A DNA stretch of 64,000 nt from Limnobacter humi (lineage in GTDB: Bacteria; Pseudomonadota; Gammaproteobacteria; Burkholderiales; Burkholderiaceae_B): positions 310,001 to 374,000 of the forward strand of contig NZ_JANIGO010000001.1 of the NCBI RefSeq assembly GCF_024518835.1, in the 5' to 3' direction. Both the position numbers and the translations under genes were made by a program. The number at the start of each line of letters is the position of its first letter. Positions within the stretch are counted from its first letter, which is position 1. The notes under the pieces were generated by a model, which had not been told where the DNA came from, did no database searches, and worked only from the letters and a program-made list of their open reading frames with translations. Of the stretch, positions 38,817-48,247 are shown piece after piece.

Positions 38817-39749
38817 TCACGCCCGCAACCAAGCCAGGCTGGCTGGCTGGCTGAGGTCCACGCCAGTCCAGGCGGTGTCCAGTTGCACGGTGTCGCTGCC
38901 AGTGCGGCCTGCAGCACGCCAACGTGGCATGCGGGAACCAAACATGCTGACCTTGCCAAAGGCGGGGGCTTGTTGGGTGCACCCCGGCAATGGCACCACA
39001 GACACCGACGGTTCACCCATGACATTGGCAGCCCAATGCGAATAACCGGACACGGGCGTGGCCAGCAACACCGGGCAACACGCCAGGGCAAACAGGTCAG
39101 CCACCGGGTTGACGGCCGATTGATGGTCTGGCCCCTTGTAATCGTAGGGTGACTTCAAATCCAGCTGAAAGGTGGGAAATTCATCAAACAGGGCTTGCAG
39201 GGTGTCGCGTCCGCCGTTGTGGGCCACAAAAAACACAGCATTGGGCTGAAGAGCCAACACTTTGCGCATGGCGGCGGCATACCACCACACCGGCACGGCC
39301 GGCCATTCAGCACCAATGTCGTAGCGCTCGGTGCTGACCATGTGGTAGTCGCCCTGGCGAATGTGAACAGCCACCACGGGCCGGCCTGCGTGGGGTGCAA
39401 AAGCCCGTTCAATGCCGTCGATTACAAAGTCGGCCGCCTTCACCTTGCGGGCCACATCCAGGTAAATGGGGTCGAGAAACTCATCGGGGCCGTCCAGCGA
39501 GCGGCAAATCACCTTCTTGCCACCCAGTGTGTCGAACAGCGCCCGGTCGCAATCACGCACCCGCACCGCCCCCAGCTTGGTCCACGGGCGCACCTTGCCC
39601 CGGGTGGTGCCCTCCACACGGAAGGAATCGAGCTCGGCCCAGTCCAGCACAATGCGATGCCCATAACGCTGCTGAATAGCAAAGGCCAATGGCAAGGCTT
39701 CAAAGCGGTTGGAAATTCCGACAAATTCGTCAATATAGAGAGTAGGCAT
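38817..39749 (-). CDS. Fucosyltransferase-like protein (HxRxGDY motif)
   Basis: 310 residues from the ATG of MPTLYIDEF. The segment VVAVHIRQGDYH near residue 143 matches the HxRxGDY GDP-fucose-binding motif of GT11 alpha-1,2-fucosyltransferases and related families; N-terminal GISNRFEALPLAFAI resembles their GLGNQLF region. LATPVSGYSHWAANV near residue 235 fits the conserved SxFSxWxA-type motif. I infer transfer of fucose or a related deoxysugar onto LPS or another glycan. First gene of a three-gene minus-strand operon, divergent from the toxin-antitoxin pair. Confidence 0.7.
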   Translation of the reverse strand: MPTLYIDEFVGISNRFEALPLAFAIQQRYGHRIVLDWAELDSFRVEGTTRGKVRPWTKLGAVRVRDCDRALFDTLGGKKVICRSLDGPDEFLDPIYLDVARKVKAADFVIDGIERAFAPHAGRPVVAVHIRQGDYHMVSTERYDIGAEWPAVPVWWYAAAMRKVLALQPNAVFFVAHNGGRDTLQALFDEFPTFQLDLKSPYDYKGPDHQSAVNPVADLFALACCPVLLATPVSGYSHWAANVMGEPSVSVVPLPGCTQQAPAFGKVSMFGSRMPRWRAAGRTGSDTVQLDTAWTGVDLSQPASLAWLRA

Positions 39750-39857
39750 GTGGGGGCTTGTCAACGTTTTGCGCGGGTTCATTGATATTAGCGTGCACTG
39801 TACGACATTCGGCCCCGGTTGTTGGCCGAGCTTGGGTTCTAATCGGCTCAAATGCAC

Positions 39858-39899
39858 GTTGCATGTAACGTAAAAGCAAGGCATGATGTTGCATGTAAC
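39858..39899. promoter_or_regulatory. Duplicated palindromic operator of the MazEF-type pair
   Basis: The 12-mer GTTGCATGTAAC occurs at 39858-39869 and again at 39888-39899, exactly 30 bases apart, about three helical turns. Each copy is itself a near-palindrome (10 of 12 positions, GTT-CATG-AAC). They lie just upstream of the antitoxin ATG at 39920, where toxin-antitoxin complexes usually bind to repress themselves. Confidence 0.7.
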
Positions 39900-39919
39900 A
39901 ACCCTCACCGGAACCCACC

Positions 39920-40138
39920 ATGGCACACGTCAACTCCCGCGTTCAAAAACACCGCGACGCCCTGCGCATGGCCGGCTTACGGCCGGTGCAAATTTGGGTG
40001 CCTGACACACGGCGTCCGCAGTTTGCAGAGGAGTGCCGTCGCCAGTCAGTGTTGGCTGCAGCGGCAGACCAAAACGACCCTGAACTTGAAACGTTTCTAA
40101 GCCAAGTACTGACAGATTTGGATGGCTGGACAGAATGA
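39920..40138 (+). CDS. MazE-like antitoxin (DUF3018 type)
   Basis: 72 residues. The start MAHVNSRVQKHRDALRMAGL and RPVQIWVPDTR match the small antitoxin family found next to MazF/PemK toxins, with an N-terminal DNA-binding part and an acidic C-terminus (ETFLSQVLTDLDGWTE) expected to occupy the toxin. Overlaps the toxin gene by four bases. Confidence 0.85.
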   Translation: MAHVNSRVQKHRDALRMAGLRPVQIWVPDTRRPQFAEECRRQSVLAAAADQNDPELETFLSQVLTDLDGWTE

Positions 40139-40461
40139 AACGGGGCGATTTTGTGTCGATTGCGACACAAGGGGACTTTGGAAAACCCAGACCGGCACTC
40201 ATCATTCAGTCCGATCAATTTGACGCGCATGCCACGGTCACCGTTCTTCCGTTGACAAGCACCCTCATCCCGGCCCCGTTGTTTCGAATCACAGTACAAC
40301 CCGATGGATCGAATGGTTTGGAAAAACCATCGCAAGTGATGCTGGACAAGGCGATCACCGTAAAACGCGATAAAGTGGGCCCGGCATTTGGACGCTTGGA
40401 CGCGAACACGATGGTGGAAGTTGAGCGTTGCCTGGCTGTATTTCTGGGCATTGCAAAATAA
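40135..40461 (+). CDS. MazF/PemK-family mRNA interferase toxin
   Basis: 108 residues. MKRGDFVSIATQGDFGKPRPALIIQSD is the PemK/MazF N-terminal strand pattern (G-D-x-V, G-KPRPA-ll-q); VLPLTS and PSQVMLDKAITVKRDKVG follow, with the conserved D-K-hydrophobic motif. Such toxins cut single-stranded mRNA at short sites. Antitoxin precedes toxin with ATGA coupling, the standard type II order. Confidence 0.92.
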   Translation: MKRGDFVSIATQGDFGKPRPALIIQSDQFDAHATVTVLPLTSTLIPAPLFRITVQPDGSNGLEKPSQVMLDKAITVKRDKVGPAFGRLDANTMVEVERCLAVFLGIAK

Positions 40462-40492
40462 TCAGCCCTCACCCCAGCAAGGAATAGGTTCT

Positions 40493-41584
40493 GTGAAAAA
40501 AATTCTGGTGATGAAACTGCGCCACCATGGCGATGTACTGCTGAGCACCGCGCTGTACAAAGCGTTGGTTGAGCAGTTTCCCGGCATGCAGGTGGATGCG
40601 CTCATTTACAAAGAGACCACACCGCTGCTGCAAAACAACCCCCACCTGAACAACGTGCTGTGCATCGACCGCAAGCTCAAGGGCTGGGCCCGAGTGAAAG
40701 CGGAGTTGGGACTGATTCGGCGGGTTCGCCAAACCCGCTACGATGCAGTGATTCACCTCACCGACCAATGGATTGGCGCACTGATTGCCGGGTTTAGCCG
40801 CGCCCCGATGCGAGTGGAAATGGAGTACGCCAAGCGCGACAAGGCCCTGTGGCACGCCTGCTTTACCCACCGCATTACCCCCCCACCGCGCGGGCAAGCC
40901 CATGCGGTGGAACTCAACTTGCTGTGCCTAACAGCACTGGGTGTAGACCCTGCAAAGGTGGCCGGCGAAATGGTGCTGGTGCCCGGGCCAGCCGAGCTGC
41001 AAAAAGCCCAAAGCCTGTTGGATAGCGCCGGTATTCGGGGCCGTTTTGTGTTGATTCACCCGGCTGCCCGCTGGCCTTTTAAGTGCTGGGATGACGACAA
41101 ATTTGCCGACGTGGTGGCGCACCTGATGAACCGGGGTGTGCATGTGGTGCTGACCTGCAGCCCCGACCCGGTGGAACTGCGCATGACCCAGCACATTGAG
41201 CGATTGGCACGCGACCGCATCACCCACGAAACCACCGTGATGGTGAACTGGGGTGGGCAGATGAGCCTGCCCTTGCTGGCCGCATTGCTGAAACTGGCAG
41301 CCTACTATGTGGGCGTGGACTCCGCCCCGATGCACATGGCCGCCGCCCTGAAGAAACCCCAAGTGGCCTTGTTTGGTCCGTCGTGGGTGAATGAATGGCG
41401 GCCCTGGAGTGACGTGGCCACCGTGATTTGGGCCGGTGATTACGGCCCCCTGCCCCACCCCGACAGCATCAACACCGATGACCCCACTCGCCTGCTGTCC
41501 GCCATTCCCACGCAGGTGGTGGTGGATGCGGTGGACCAGATGATGACCGATACAGAAGTTCCGAGCGCAAATACTCCTTCTTAG
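40493..41584 (+). CDS. LPS heptosyltransferase (WaaQ/RfaQ-like, GT9)
   Basis: 363 residues from a GTG start with AAGGA about nine bases upstream. ILVMKLRHHGDVLLSTAL at the N-terminus and VGVDSAPMHMAAALKKPQVALFGPS near residue 275 are the two GT9 signatures; VLIHPAARWPFKCW matches heptosyltransferase III (WaaQ). Adds heptose to the LPS inner core. Only 31 bases after the toxin gene, so it may be read through from the toxin-antitoxin promoter. Confidence 0.9.
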   Translation: MKKILVMKLRHHGDVLLSTALYKALVEQFPGMQVDALIYKETTPLLQNNPHLNNVLCIDRKLKGWARVKAELGLIRRVRQTRYDAVIHLTDQWIGALIAGFSRAPMRVEMEYAKRDKALWHACFTHRITPPPRGQAHAVELNLLCLTALGVDPAKVAGEMVLVPGPAELQKAQSLLDSAGIRGRFVLIHPAARWPFKCWDDDKFADVVAHLMNRGVHVVLTCSPDPVELRMTQHIERLARDRITHETTVMVNWGGQMSLPLLAALLKLAAYYVGVDSAPMHMAAALKKPQVALFGPSWVNEWRPWSDVATVIWAGDYGPLPHPDSINTDDPTRLLSAIPTQVVVDAVDQMMTDTEVPSANTPS

Positions 41585-41645
41585 GTACACATTTGCTCTC
41601 TAGATTCACTGGATTTAGCCTCGTGCGGTTGAACGGAGGCCATAC

Positions 41646-42206
41646 ATGGGATTGCGAGTCGATTTCGAGTTCATTTCAAAACTTGAGGGTGGTTGTAGTG
41701 AGTTGGGTTATGTACCAGCAGCAGAAAACAGTCAAAGTGGTGTAACCATTGCATCAGGACTTGACCTGGGGGCACGAAACCTCGCTGACTTGAAACAATT
41801 GGGCCTGAGTCAAGACATGGTTAGGCGCCTAACCCCTTATTTGGGTCTTAAAAGGAAGGATGCAGAAAAAGCGTTAAAAGCCTTACCCCTCAGAATCAGT
41901 GCAAGTGAATGCGTGCACATCGATCAACGCATTAAAAACCACTACATCACGGCGTTGGCACTGCGCTACAACAGCGCATTACAGCCAGGGAAAATTCCAT
42001 TTGAAGATCTCCCTTCCGCTATGCAGACCGTGATCACGTCCGTTTCCTTTCAACATGGACTCAACTTGGCCAAGACAGCCCCAAAATTTTGGCGGGCGGT
42101 AACAGACCAGGACTGGGCGAGCACCCTCAAAATCCTTCGAGACTTCCAAGATTTGTTTCCAACACGAAGAAGAATTGAGGCAAACCTTCTGGAGCAGGCG
42201 TTGTGA
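41646..42206 (+). CDS. Pesticin-like lysozyme (T4-lysozyme fold), possible antibacterial effector
   Basis: 186 residues, strong ribosome site ACGGAGG, no signal peptide. The sequence FISKLEGG, then SGVTIASGLDLGARN with DLKQLGL and PYLGLKRKDAEKAL, matches the catalytic domain of pesticin and related muramidases. Glu14 is the likely acid; Thr34 and Asp40 have the six-residue spacing I recall for the pesticin Thr/Asp pair. It lacks pesticin's receptor-binding and translocation parts, so it must be delivered some other way, for example by a type VI system encoded elsewhere, or act in phage-like lysis. The next gene overlaps it by four bases. Confidence 0.7.
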   Translation: MGLRVDFEFISKLEGGCSELGYVPAAENSQSGVTIASGLDLGARNLADLKQLGLSQDMVRRLTPYLGLKRKDAEKALKALPLRISASECVHIDQRIKNHYITALALRYNSALQPGKIPFEDLPSAMQTVITSVSFQHGLNLAKTAPKFWRAVTDQDWASTLKILRDFQDLFPTRRRIEANLLEQAL

Positions 42207-42832
42207 AATCACCATTCTGGCTTTTACTCCTCTGCACTGCTTGCTCAACACACAACACGGCCGACGACTACGCCTGGCTATCGTCGGAACGTTTGGAGCG
42301 CATTCAAGAACACGGCGTCGACACCAAGCAACGCACACCGCTGCAATTCACGAATGGGCAAACAGTCAGCAATTGCCGCGATTACCTAAAGCAAAACAGC
42401 GATGTTCTCGAGACATCGTTTAACTTCATGGTGCGGTCGGAGTATATGGATTGTGAAGCCCTGAGACTGAACAAGGTGTATCCGGTCAAAACACTGATGA
42501 CCCTCCCGGGCATCGCGGAATCCATATGCTCTGCGCTGGATTTACACTCATTCAGGCACAGCCTGCGTCCAAGACTGTTGGACAATCAAGTCACGTTGAA
42601 CGATTTGACCGATGGAAAACTGAGCAAAGACATCAACAGCTGCACTTATGACGATTCAGACACTTACTTCAATTTAAGCGCGGTGTTGTTTGTGAAAACG
42701 CCGACGGGTCAGGAAAAGTTGTGGGTAGAAATGGTGGACGAAATTCGGACTGGCACTTACCGAACCTACACCGGCATGTGGTTTCATCGCACCAGCCCGA
42801 CCAGCCTGTGGCGGGCCATCGACGCGCCTTGA
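42203..42832 (+). CDS. Probable lipoprotein, candidate immunity protein for the pesticin-like lysozyme
   Basis: 209 residues from a GTG start inside the preceding stop (GTGA). Short hydrophobic leader MKSPFWLLLLCTACSTH with a likely lipidated Cys14. The rest is soluble, with three further cysteines (NCRDY, DCEAL, SICSAL and SCTYDD region) suggesting disulfides in the periplasm. No family recognised. Tight coupling of a cytoplasmic-start cell-wall hydrolase with an exported partner is typical of effector-immunity pairs, so a protective role is inferred. Confidence 0.6.
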   Translation: MKSPFWLLLLCTACSTHNTADDYAWLSSERLERIQEHGVDTKQRTPLQFTNGQTVSNCRDYLKQNSDVLETSFNFMVRSEYMDCEALRLNKVYPVKTLMTLPGIAESICSALDLHSFRHSLRPRLLDNQVTLNDLTDGKLSKDINSCTYDDSDTYFNLSAVLFVKTPTGQEKLWVEMVDEIRTGTYRTYTGMWFHRTSPTSLWRAIDAP

Positions 42833-42842
42833 GCCTATTGGC

Positions 42843-44603
42843 CTACTGCATCCCCGGCACGGTCTGCGTCTGAATGGAATACAAGTAGTGATATTTGCCC
42901 TGCAGCGCCATGAGCTCGCTGTGGGTGCCGCTTTCAATCATCTCACCCCTGTCCAGCACCACAATAAAGTCGGCCGTCACCAAGGTTGACAAGCGGTGAG
43001 CAATCACCAGGGTGGTCCGTCCATGGCGCAGGCGTTCCATGTCTTCCTGCACTTCGCGCTCGGCCTCCGAGTCCAGTGCCGAGGTGGCCTCGTCCAAAAT
43101 CAGAATGGGTGCATTTTTCAAAAAAGCCCGTGCAATCGAAATGCGCTGGCGCTGGCCACCCGACAAGCGCAAGCCATTGTCGCCCAACTGCGTGTCCAAG
43201 CCTTGGTCCAGTTTTTCGATAAACGGCAGCGCATTGGCCATGCGGGCGGCTTCCAGAATGGCTTCGTCGGTTGCACTGCGCAGTTCACCATAGGCAATGT
43301 TGTTGCGCACGGTGTCGTTCAGCAAATGGCTTTCCTGCGTCACCACCGCAATTTGGCGGCGCAGGCTTTCCAGATTCCATTCGCGCACGTCCACACCATC
43401 CACTTTGACAGCGCCGGAACTCACATCCAGAAACCGCGGAATCAGGTTAATGAGCGTGGACTTGCCACCACCCGACACGCCCACAATGCCCACGGTTTGC
43501 CCGGGTTTGACCTGCAAATCCACCTGATGCAGGGTGGGTGTGTCGGCACCCGGGTAGGTCAGGCACACCTGCTCAAATTGCACCAAGCCCTTTGCACGCT
43601 CGGTGGTGTAGCTGCCAGAGGACTGTTCGATGGGGCGATCAATCACGCGGAACACATTGTCGGCGGCTGCCAGGCCGCGCTGCAATTGCTGGTTGATGCC
43701 GGTGAGGCGTTTCACCGGGGTGAGCAGCATCATCATGGCGGTCATGAAGGACGCAAAATCACCCGCGGTCATGGCTTTGTCGTCGGCCATTTGGCCTGCA
43801 AAATACACCACAAAAGCCACGGCGGCTGCCAGCAACCACTGCACAATGGCCGAATTGGCGGCGCTGGTGGAAATCAGTTTCACGCGGGACTGGCGAATTT
43901 CATCGGCACTGTTCATGAATCGCTGTTCTTCCGACTGTTGCGCCCCATAGACCTTGATGATTTTTTGCGCCTGAATCACCTCGGAAATGCTTTGCACCAG
44001 GTCGGCATGCGAGCTTTGCGATTTGTGTGCAAAGCGGTTGAGCCGCTTGGCCGCCACCGACACACCCAGTGCAATCAAGGGGATGATGGCAAAACAAATG
44101 AGCGTGAGCTTCCAATTGGTGTACAGCAACATGGCCAGCAAGCCAATCACCACCGCACCGTCCCGCACGGCCACCGTGATGATGTTGAAGCCCGCCTCGG
44201 TCACCGCATCCACGTTGGTGGACACGGTTGAAATCACTTTGCCAGCGGGTTGCTCTACAAAGTAGGCGCTGGGAAACCGCAGGATGCGGCTCACCATGTC
44301 GCCGCGCAGGTTTTGCACCACGAGGCCAGAGAGCTTGGCGCTGCAATATTCATTGATGTACGTCGCCAAACCACGCACCAAAAACAGCCCCATGATCATC
44401 AGCGGCAACCATTGCGCGGTCGCGGTTTTTTGATGGGAAAAGTTTTCGTCGATGAGGGGCTTCATCAGCCCAGCAAACAAGGGCTCGGTGGACGCGGCAA
44501 TCAGCAAGGTGACGATGGAAGTGGCCAACAATGGCCAATGCTTGAGGCTGTATGCCAGCAGTCGTTTGTACAGGCCTGCGGGCGTGTATTGCGGTTCGGT
44601 CAT
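42843..44603 (-). CDS. msbA: MsbA, lipid A export ABC transporter
   Basis: 586 residues. Six membrane segments in the first 310 residues, then an ATPase domain with Walker A GVSGGGKSTL, signature LSGGQRQRISIARA, Walker B ILILDEATSALD and a switch His (VIAHRLS). Flips core-lipid A across the inner membrane. Start at MTEPQYTP, coupled to the dnaE stop by four bases (ATGA). The ATG at 44639 lies within dnaE. Clustering with LPS transferases supports MsbA over a generic exporter. Confidence 0.93.
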   Translation of the reverse strand: MTEPQYTPAGLYKRLLAYSLKHWPLLATSIVTLLIAASTEPLFAGLMKPLIDENFSHQKTATAQWLPLMIMGLFLVRGLATYINEYCSAKLSGLVVQNLRGDMVSRILRFPSAYFVEQPAGKVISTVSTNVDAVTEAGFNIITVAVRDGAVVIGLLAMLLYTNWKLTLICFAIIPLIALGVSVAAKRLNRFAHKSQSSHADLVQSISEVIQAQKIIKVYGAQQSEEQRFMNSADEIRQSRVKLISTSAANSAIVQWLLAAAVAFVVYFAGQMADDKAMTAGDFASFMTAMMMLLTPVKRLTGINQQLQRGLAAADNVFRVIDRPIEQSSGSYTTERAKGLVQFEQVCLTYPGADTPTLHQVDLQVKPGQTVGIVGVSGGGKSTLINLIPRFLDVSSGAVKVDGVDVREWNLESLRRQIAVVTQESHLLNDTVRNNIAYGELRSATDEAILEAARMANALPFIEKLDQGLDTQLGDNGLRLSGGQRQRISIARAFLKNAPILILDEATSALDSEAEREVQEDMERLRHGRTTLVIAHRLSTLVTADFIVVLDRGEMIESGTHSELMALQGKYHYLYSIQTQTVPGMQ

Positions 44604-47600
44604 GAAAAAATCCATTTGGCGTTGCCCTGCCCGAGCCAACCGCTCATTTCCTCCAGCAGGTCTTCCTCGGCCCGCACTTTCCAGTCGGTGCCCAGTTGGG
44701 CCACGCAGGCGGCATCGCCGTTGTGGTAATCAATTTCCACCAGGCAACCCTGTTCGGGGTCGCGGTAGGGTTCCAAAATGCCCATCAGCTTTTGCACATC
44801 CGACCGGCCATTCATCTTCAGGCGCAGGCGGCTCACGAAATGAGCCCGGGCGGCACCCAGACTGTACAGGTTGTCGGCCGACACACGCAATCCACCGGTG
44901 TAACTGTCCTCGGACACCCGGCCCTGCAGCACCAGCAGCGAATCCTCTTTCAACAGGTTGCGGTTGGCTTCAAACTGCTCATTGAAAATCGACAGTTCAA
45001 TTTGGGCTGTTGCATCGTCGAGCAATACCACCGCCATTTTGCCGCGGCGGGTCATCATGGTGCGCAGGCCAGCAATCACACCGGCCATCCACACCGGTTC
45101 GCGCGAGGGCGACAGGTCTTTCAGCTTCAAGCGGATGAACTGGCGCACCTTGTCTTCATCGGCTTTGAACAAATGCCCGCTGAAGTAATAGCCCAGGGCA
45201 ATTTTTTCCTGCTGCAGTTTTTCGCGGTCGCTCCAGGTGGGCACTTGCACCAGCGGGGGCGGCGCATCCCCACCCAGGTCTTCACCAAACAGGCTAACCT
45301 GTGAGGCGGTGGCCGCTTGATGCGCGGCCCACTCCATGGCCTGGCCTGCACTGGCCAAGAGTTTGGCGCGGTCTGGGTTGAGCGAATCAAACGCACCCGC
45401 GCGAATGAGGGCTTCCATCACCCGGCGGTTGATTTGTTTTCCATCCACCCGCTTGACGAAATCGAACAAGTCCTTGAACGGACCATTGGCCTGCCGCTCG
45501 GCGACAATGGCCTCGCAAGCGGCTTGCCCAGTGCCCTTGATGGCACCCAATCCGTAGCGAATGGCGCTGGCCTTCACGTCGCCCGGCTGCTTCACAGCGG
45601 CAAAGCGGAAATTGGAGGCGTTGACATCGGGCCCCAACATGGTGAGCAAGGTGCCTGGTTTTTTGCCCGGTACCTGGCACATGGTGAGCGCGTCTTCCAC
45701 AAACACCTTCACCTTGTCGGTGTCGTCCATGTCGGAACTCATGGACGCGGCCATGAACTCGGCCGGGTAATGCGCCTTCAACCACGCGGTGTGATAGGCC
45801 ACCAAAGCGTACGCAGCAGAGTGCGACTTGTTAAAGCCGTATTCCGCAAACTTTTCCATCAAGTCAAACAGCTGCTTGGCCAGCGCGGGGTCCACACCGC
45901 GCTCGGTGGCACCGGTGGTAAAAATTTCCCGCTGCTTGGCCATTTCTTCCGGCTTCTTTTTGCCCATGGCGCGCCGCAGCAGGTCGGCGCCGCCCAGGCT
46001 GTAGCCCGCCAGCAGCTGAGCCACCAGCATCACCTGCTCCTGATACACAATCACGCCATAGGTGGACTTCAGCGTGTTTTCCAGGTTGGGGTGGAAATAC
46101 CATTCGGAGCGACCACGACCTGTTTTGCTTTGTTCCTTTTTCCGCGCAATGAAGTCGTCCACCATGCCGGATCCCAGCGGGCCCGGACGGTTCAACGCCA
46201 TCAGCGCGATGATGTCTTCGAAGTTGTCGGGCTTGAGCTTTTTTTCCAGGTCTTTCGCAGAGCGGGATTCAGACTGGAACACCGCCGTGGTGTTGCCCTC
46301 GGAGAACAGGTGGTACACCGCGGGGTCGTCCAGCGGCAAGTCTTCCAAGCGGAAGTCTTTCTGGTCTTCGTAGCCCTCGCGAATCCAGCGCACGGCCCAG
46401 TCCAGAATGGTCAGGTTTCGCAAACCCAAAAAGTCGAACTTCACCAGGCCGACGGCTTCGACGTCGTCTTTGTCGTACTGTGACACCACCGAGTCGGTGC
46501 CTTCGGCGCAATACAAGGGGCAGAAATCGGTGAGTTTGCCCGGAGCGATCAACACACCCCCCGCGTGCATGCCGATGTTTCGGGTGAGGCCTTCCAGCGG
46601 ACGGGCCACTGCGATGATTTCCTTGGCTTCGTCTTCCTCTTCCACGCGCTGCTTGAAGGTGGGCTCTTCATTGAGCGCACGCTCCAGGTCCCAAGGGTCG
46701 GTGGGTGTTTGCGGAATCAGCTTGGACAGGCCATCGCAGTAGTTGTACGGCATGTCCAGCACACGGCCTGCATCGCGAATCACCGCCTTGGCACCCAGGG
46801 TACCAAAGGTGGCAATCTGGCTCACGGCATCGCGGCCATAGGTGCGCTTCACGTAGTCGATCACGCGGTCGCGGTTGTCCTGGCAGAAGTCGATGTCGAA
46901 GTCGGGCATGGACACCCGTTCCGGGTTCAGGAAGCGCTCAAACAGCAGGTCGTAACGCAGTGGGTCCAGGTCGGTAATGCCCAAGGCATAGGCTACCAGT
47001 GAACCCGCTCCAGACCCACGGCCTGGCCCCACGGGTACGCCATTGTTTTTGCCCCAGTTGATGAAGTCCTGAACAATGAGAAAGTAACCGGGAAAGCCCA
47101 TCGACACGATGGTGTCGCATTCAATTTTCAGGCGGGCTTCGTACTCGGGGCGTTGCTTCTCCCGCTCGGCCGGGTTGGGGTACAAATGCACCAAGCGCTT
47201 TTCCAAACCTTCCTTGGACAAATGCACCAGATAATCGTCCAGCGTCATGCCATCGGGCGTGGGGAAATCGGGCAGTTTGGGCTTGCCCAGCTCCAGTTCC
47301 AGGTTGCAGCGCTGGGCAATGCGCAAGGTGTTGCGCACTGCACTGGGAATATCGGCAAACAGGGCCAACATCTCGTCCGTATTTTTAAAATATTGTTCCT
47401 GCGTGAAGTGACGCGGCCTGCGTGGGTTGGATAGAATTTCTCCCTGCGCAATGCACACCCGCGCCTCATGCGCGCGAAAATCTTCCGGCTTCAAAAATTG
47501 AATGGGGTGGGTGGCCACCACCGGCAATTGAAGCTGTGCAGCCAACTGGCAAGTGAGCTGGGTCAGGGTTTCGCTTTCATCGCGGCCATCCCGCTGCAAT

Positions 47601-48127
47601 TCGAGATAAAAACGCCCTTGAAAGCGGTGGGCCCACTGGCGCGCGCAGGCCTGCGCTTGCTCCATTCGGCCTGCCAGCAAGTACTGGCCGATGTCGCCGT
47701 GCTGAAAACCAGAAATGGCAATCAGGCCATCGCAACCCACCTCATCAAACCAGGCTTGGCGAATCACCGCCTTGCCACGCACCTGGTTTTGCAAAAACGC
47801 TCGGGAAAGAATTTCGCAGAGCTGCAAATAGCCCCGGTGGTTCATCACCAGCAACAGCACACGGGCTGGGGCTTCATCGTCGCGCTCGCTTTCAACCCAG
47901 GCATCGACCGCTGCAATTGGCTTGACACCGGCACCTCGTGCTTTTTTGTAGAACTTGACCAAACCAAACAGGTTGGCCAGATCTGATATGGCCAGTGCGG
48001 GCATGCTGGTTTTGACGGCAGCTTTCACAGCATCACCCACCCGCACCATGCCGTCGATCACCGAAAACTCGGTGTGCATGCGCAAATGGACAAAGGTGGA
48101 AGGCAGGGCGTGGTTGGGCTCAGTCAT
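44600..48127 (-). CDS. dnaE: DnaE, DNA polymerase III alpha subunit
   Basis: 1175 residues, full length. Replicative polymerase. N-terminal PHP domain (VHLRMHTEFSVIDGMV), polymerase core with the catalytic aspartates in MPDFDIDFCQDNRDRV and GRGSGAGSLVAYALGI, IGMHAGGVLIAP, YQEQVM, FNKSHSAAYALVAYHTAWLKAHYPAEF, and a C-terminal helix-hairpin-helix and OB region. Upstream of msbA on the same strand. Confidence 0.98.
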   Translation of the reverse strand: MTEPNHALPSTFVHLRMHTEFSVIDGMVRVGDAVKAAVKTSMPALAISDLANLFGLVKFYKKARGAGVKPIAAVDAWVESERDDEAPARVLLLVMNHRGYLQLCEILSRAFLQNQVRGKAVIRQAWFDEVGCDGLIAISGFQHGDIGQYLLAGRMEQAQACARQWAHRFQGRFYLELQRDGRDESETLTQLTCQLAAQLQLPVVATHPIQFLKPEDFRAHEARVCIAQGEILSNPRRPRHFTQEQYFKNTDEMLALFADIPSAVRNTLRIAQRCNLELELGKPKLPDFPTPDGMTLDDYLVHLSKEGLEKRLVHLYPNPAEREKQRPEYEARLKIECDTIVSMGFPGYFLIVQDFINWGKNNGVPVGPGRGSGAGSLVAYALGITDLDPLRYDLLFERFLNPERVSMPDFDIDFCQDNRDRVIDYVKRTYGRDAVSQIATFGTLGAKAVIRDAGRVLDMPYNYCDGLSKLIPQTPTDPWDLERALNEEPTFKQRVEEEDEAKEIIAVARPLEGLTRNIGMHAGGVLIAPGKLTDFCPLYCAEGTDSVVSQYDKDDVEAVGLVKFDFLGLRNLTILDWAVRWIREGYEDQKDFRLEDLPLDDPAVYHLFSEGNTTAVFQSESRSAKDLEKKLKPDNFEDIIALMALNRPGPLGSGMVDDFIARKKEQSKTGRGRSEWYFHPNLENTLKSTYGVIVYQEQVMLVAQLLAGYSLGGADLLRRAMGKKKPEEMAKQREIFTTGATERGVDPALAKQLFDLMEKFAEYGFNKSHSAAYALVAYHTAWLKAHYPAEFMAASMSSDMDDTDKVKVFVEDALTMCQVPGKKPGTLLTMLGPDVNASNFRFAAVKQPGDVKASAIRYGLGAIKGTGQAACEAIVAERQANGPFKDLFDFVKRVDGKQINRRVMEALIRAGAFDSLNPDRAKLLASAGQAMEWAAHQAATASQVSLFGEDLGGDAPPPLVQVPTWSDREKLQQEKIALGYYFSGHLFKADEDKVRQFIRLKLKDLSPSREPVWMAGVIAGLRTMMTRRGKMAVVLLDDATAQIELSIFNEQFEANRNLLKEDSLLVLQGRVSEDSYTGGLRVSADNLYSLGAARAHFVSRLRLKMNGRSDVQKLMGILEPYRDPEQGCLVEIDYHNGDAACVAQLGTDWKVRAEEDLLEEMSGWLGQGNAKWIFS

Positions 48128-48247
48128 TCGGGCATTTTACTACCAAGGGAGGGGGGATTCAGGCCAACAAAAGGCCGAATAAACATCCAAGTCTGGAAGA
48201 ACCTTTTTGACAAGGATCGTCACCCACCGTTTTAAGGGGGATTGACT

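Noticed and set aside
39852..40100. Alternative 82-residue frame overlapping the antitoxin.
   Set aside because: It crosses the operator repeats and antitoxin in another frame and shows no family pattern.
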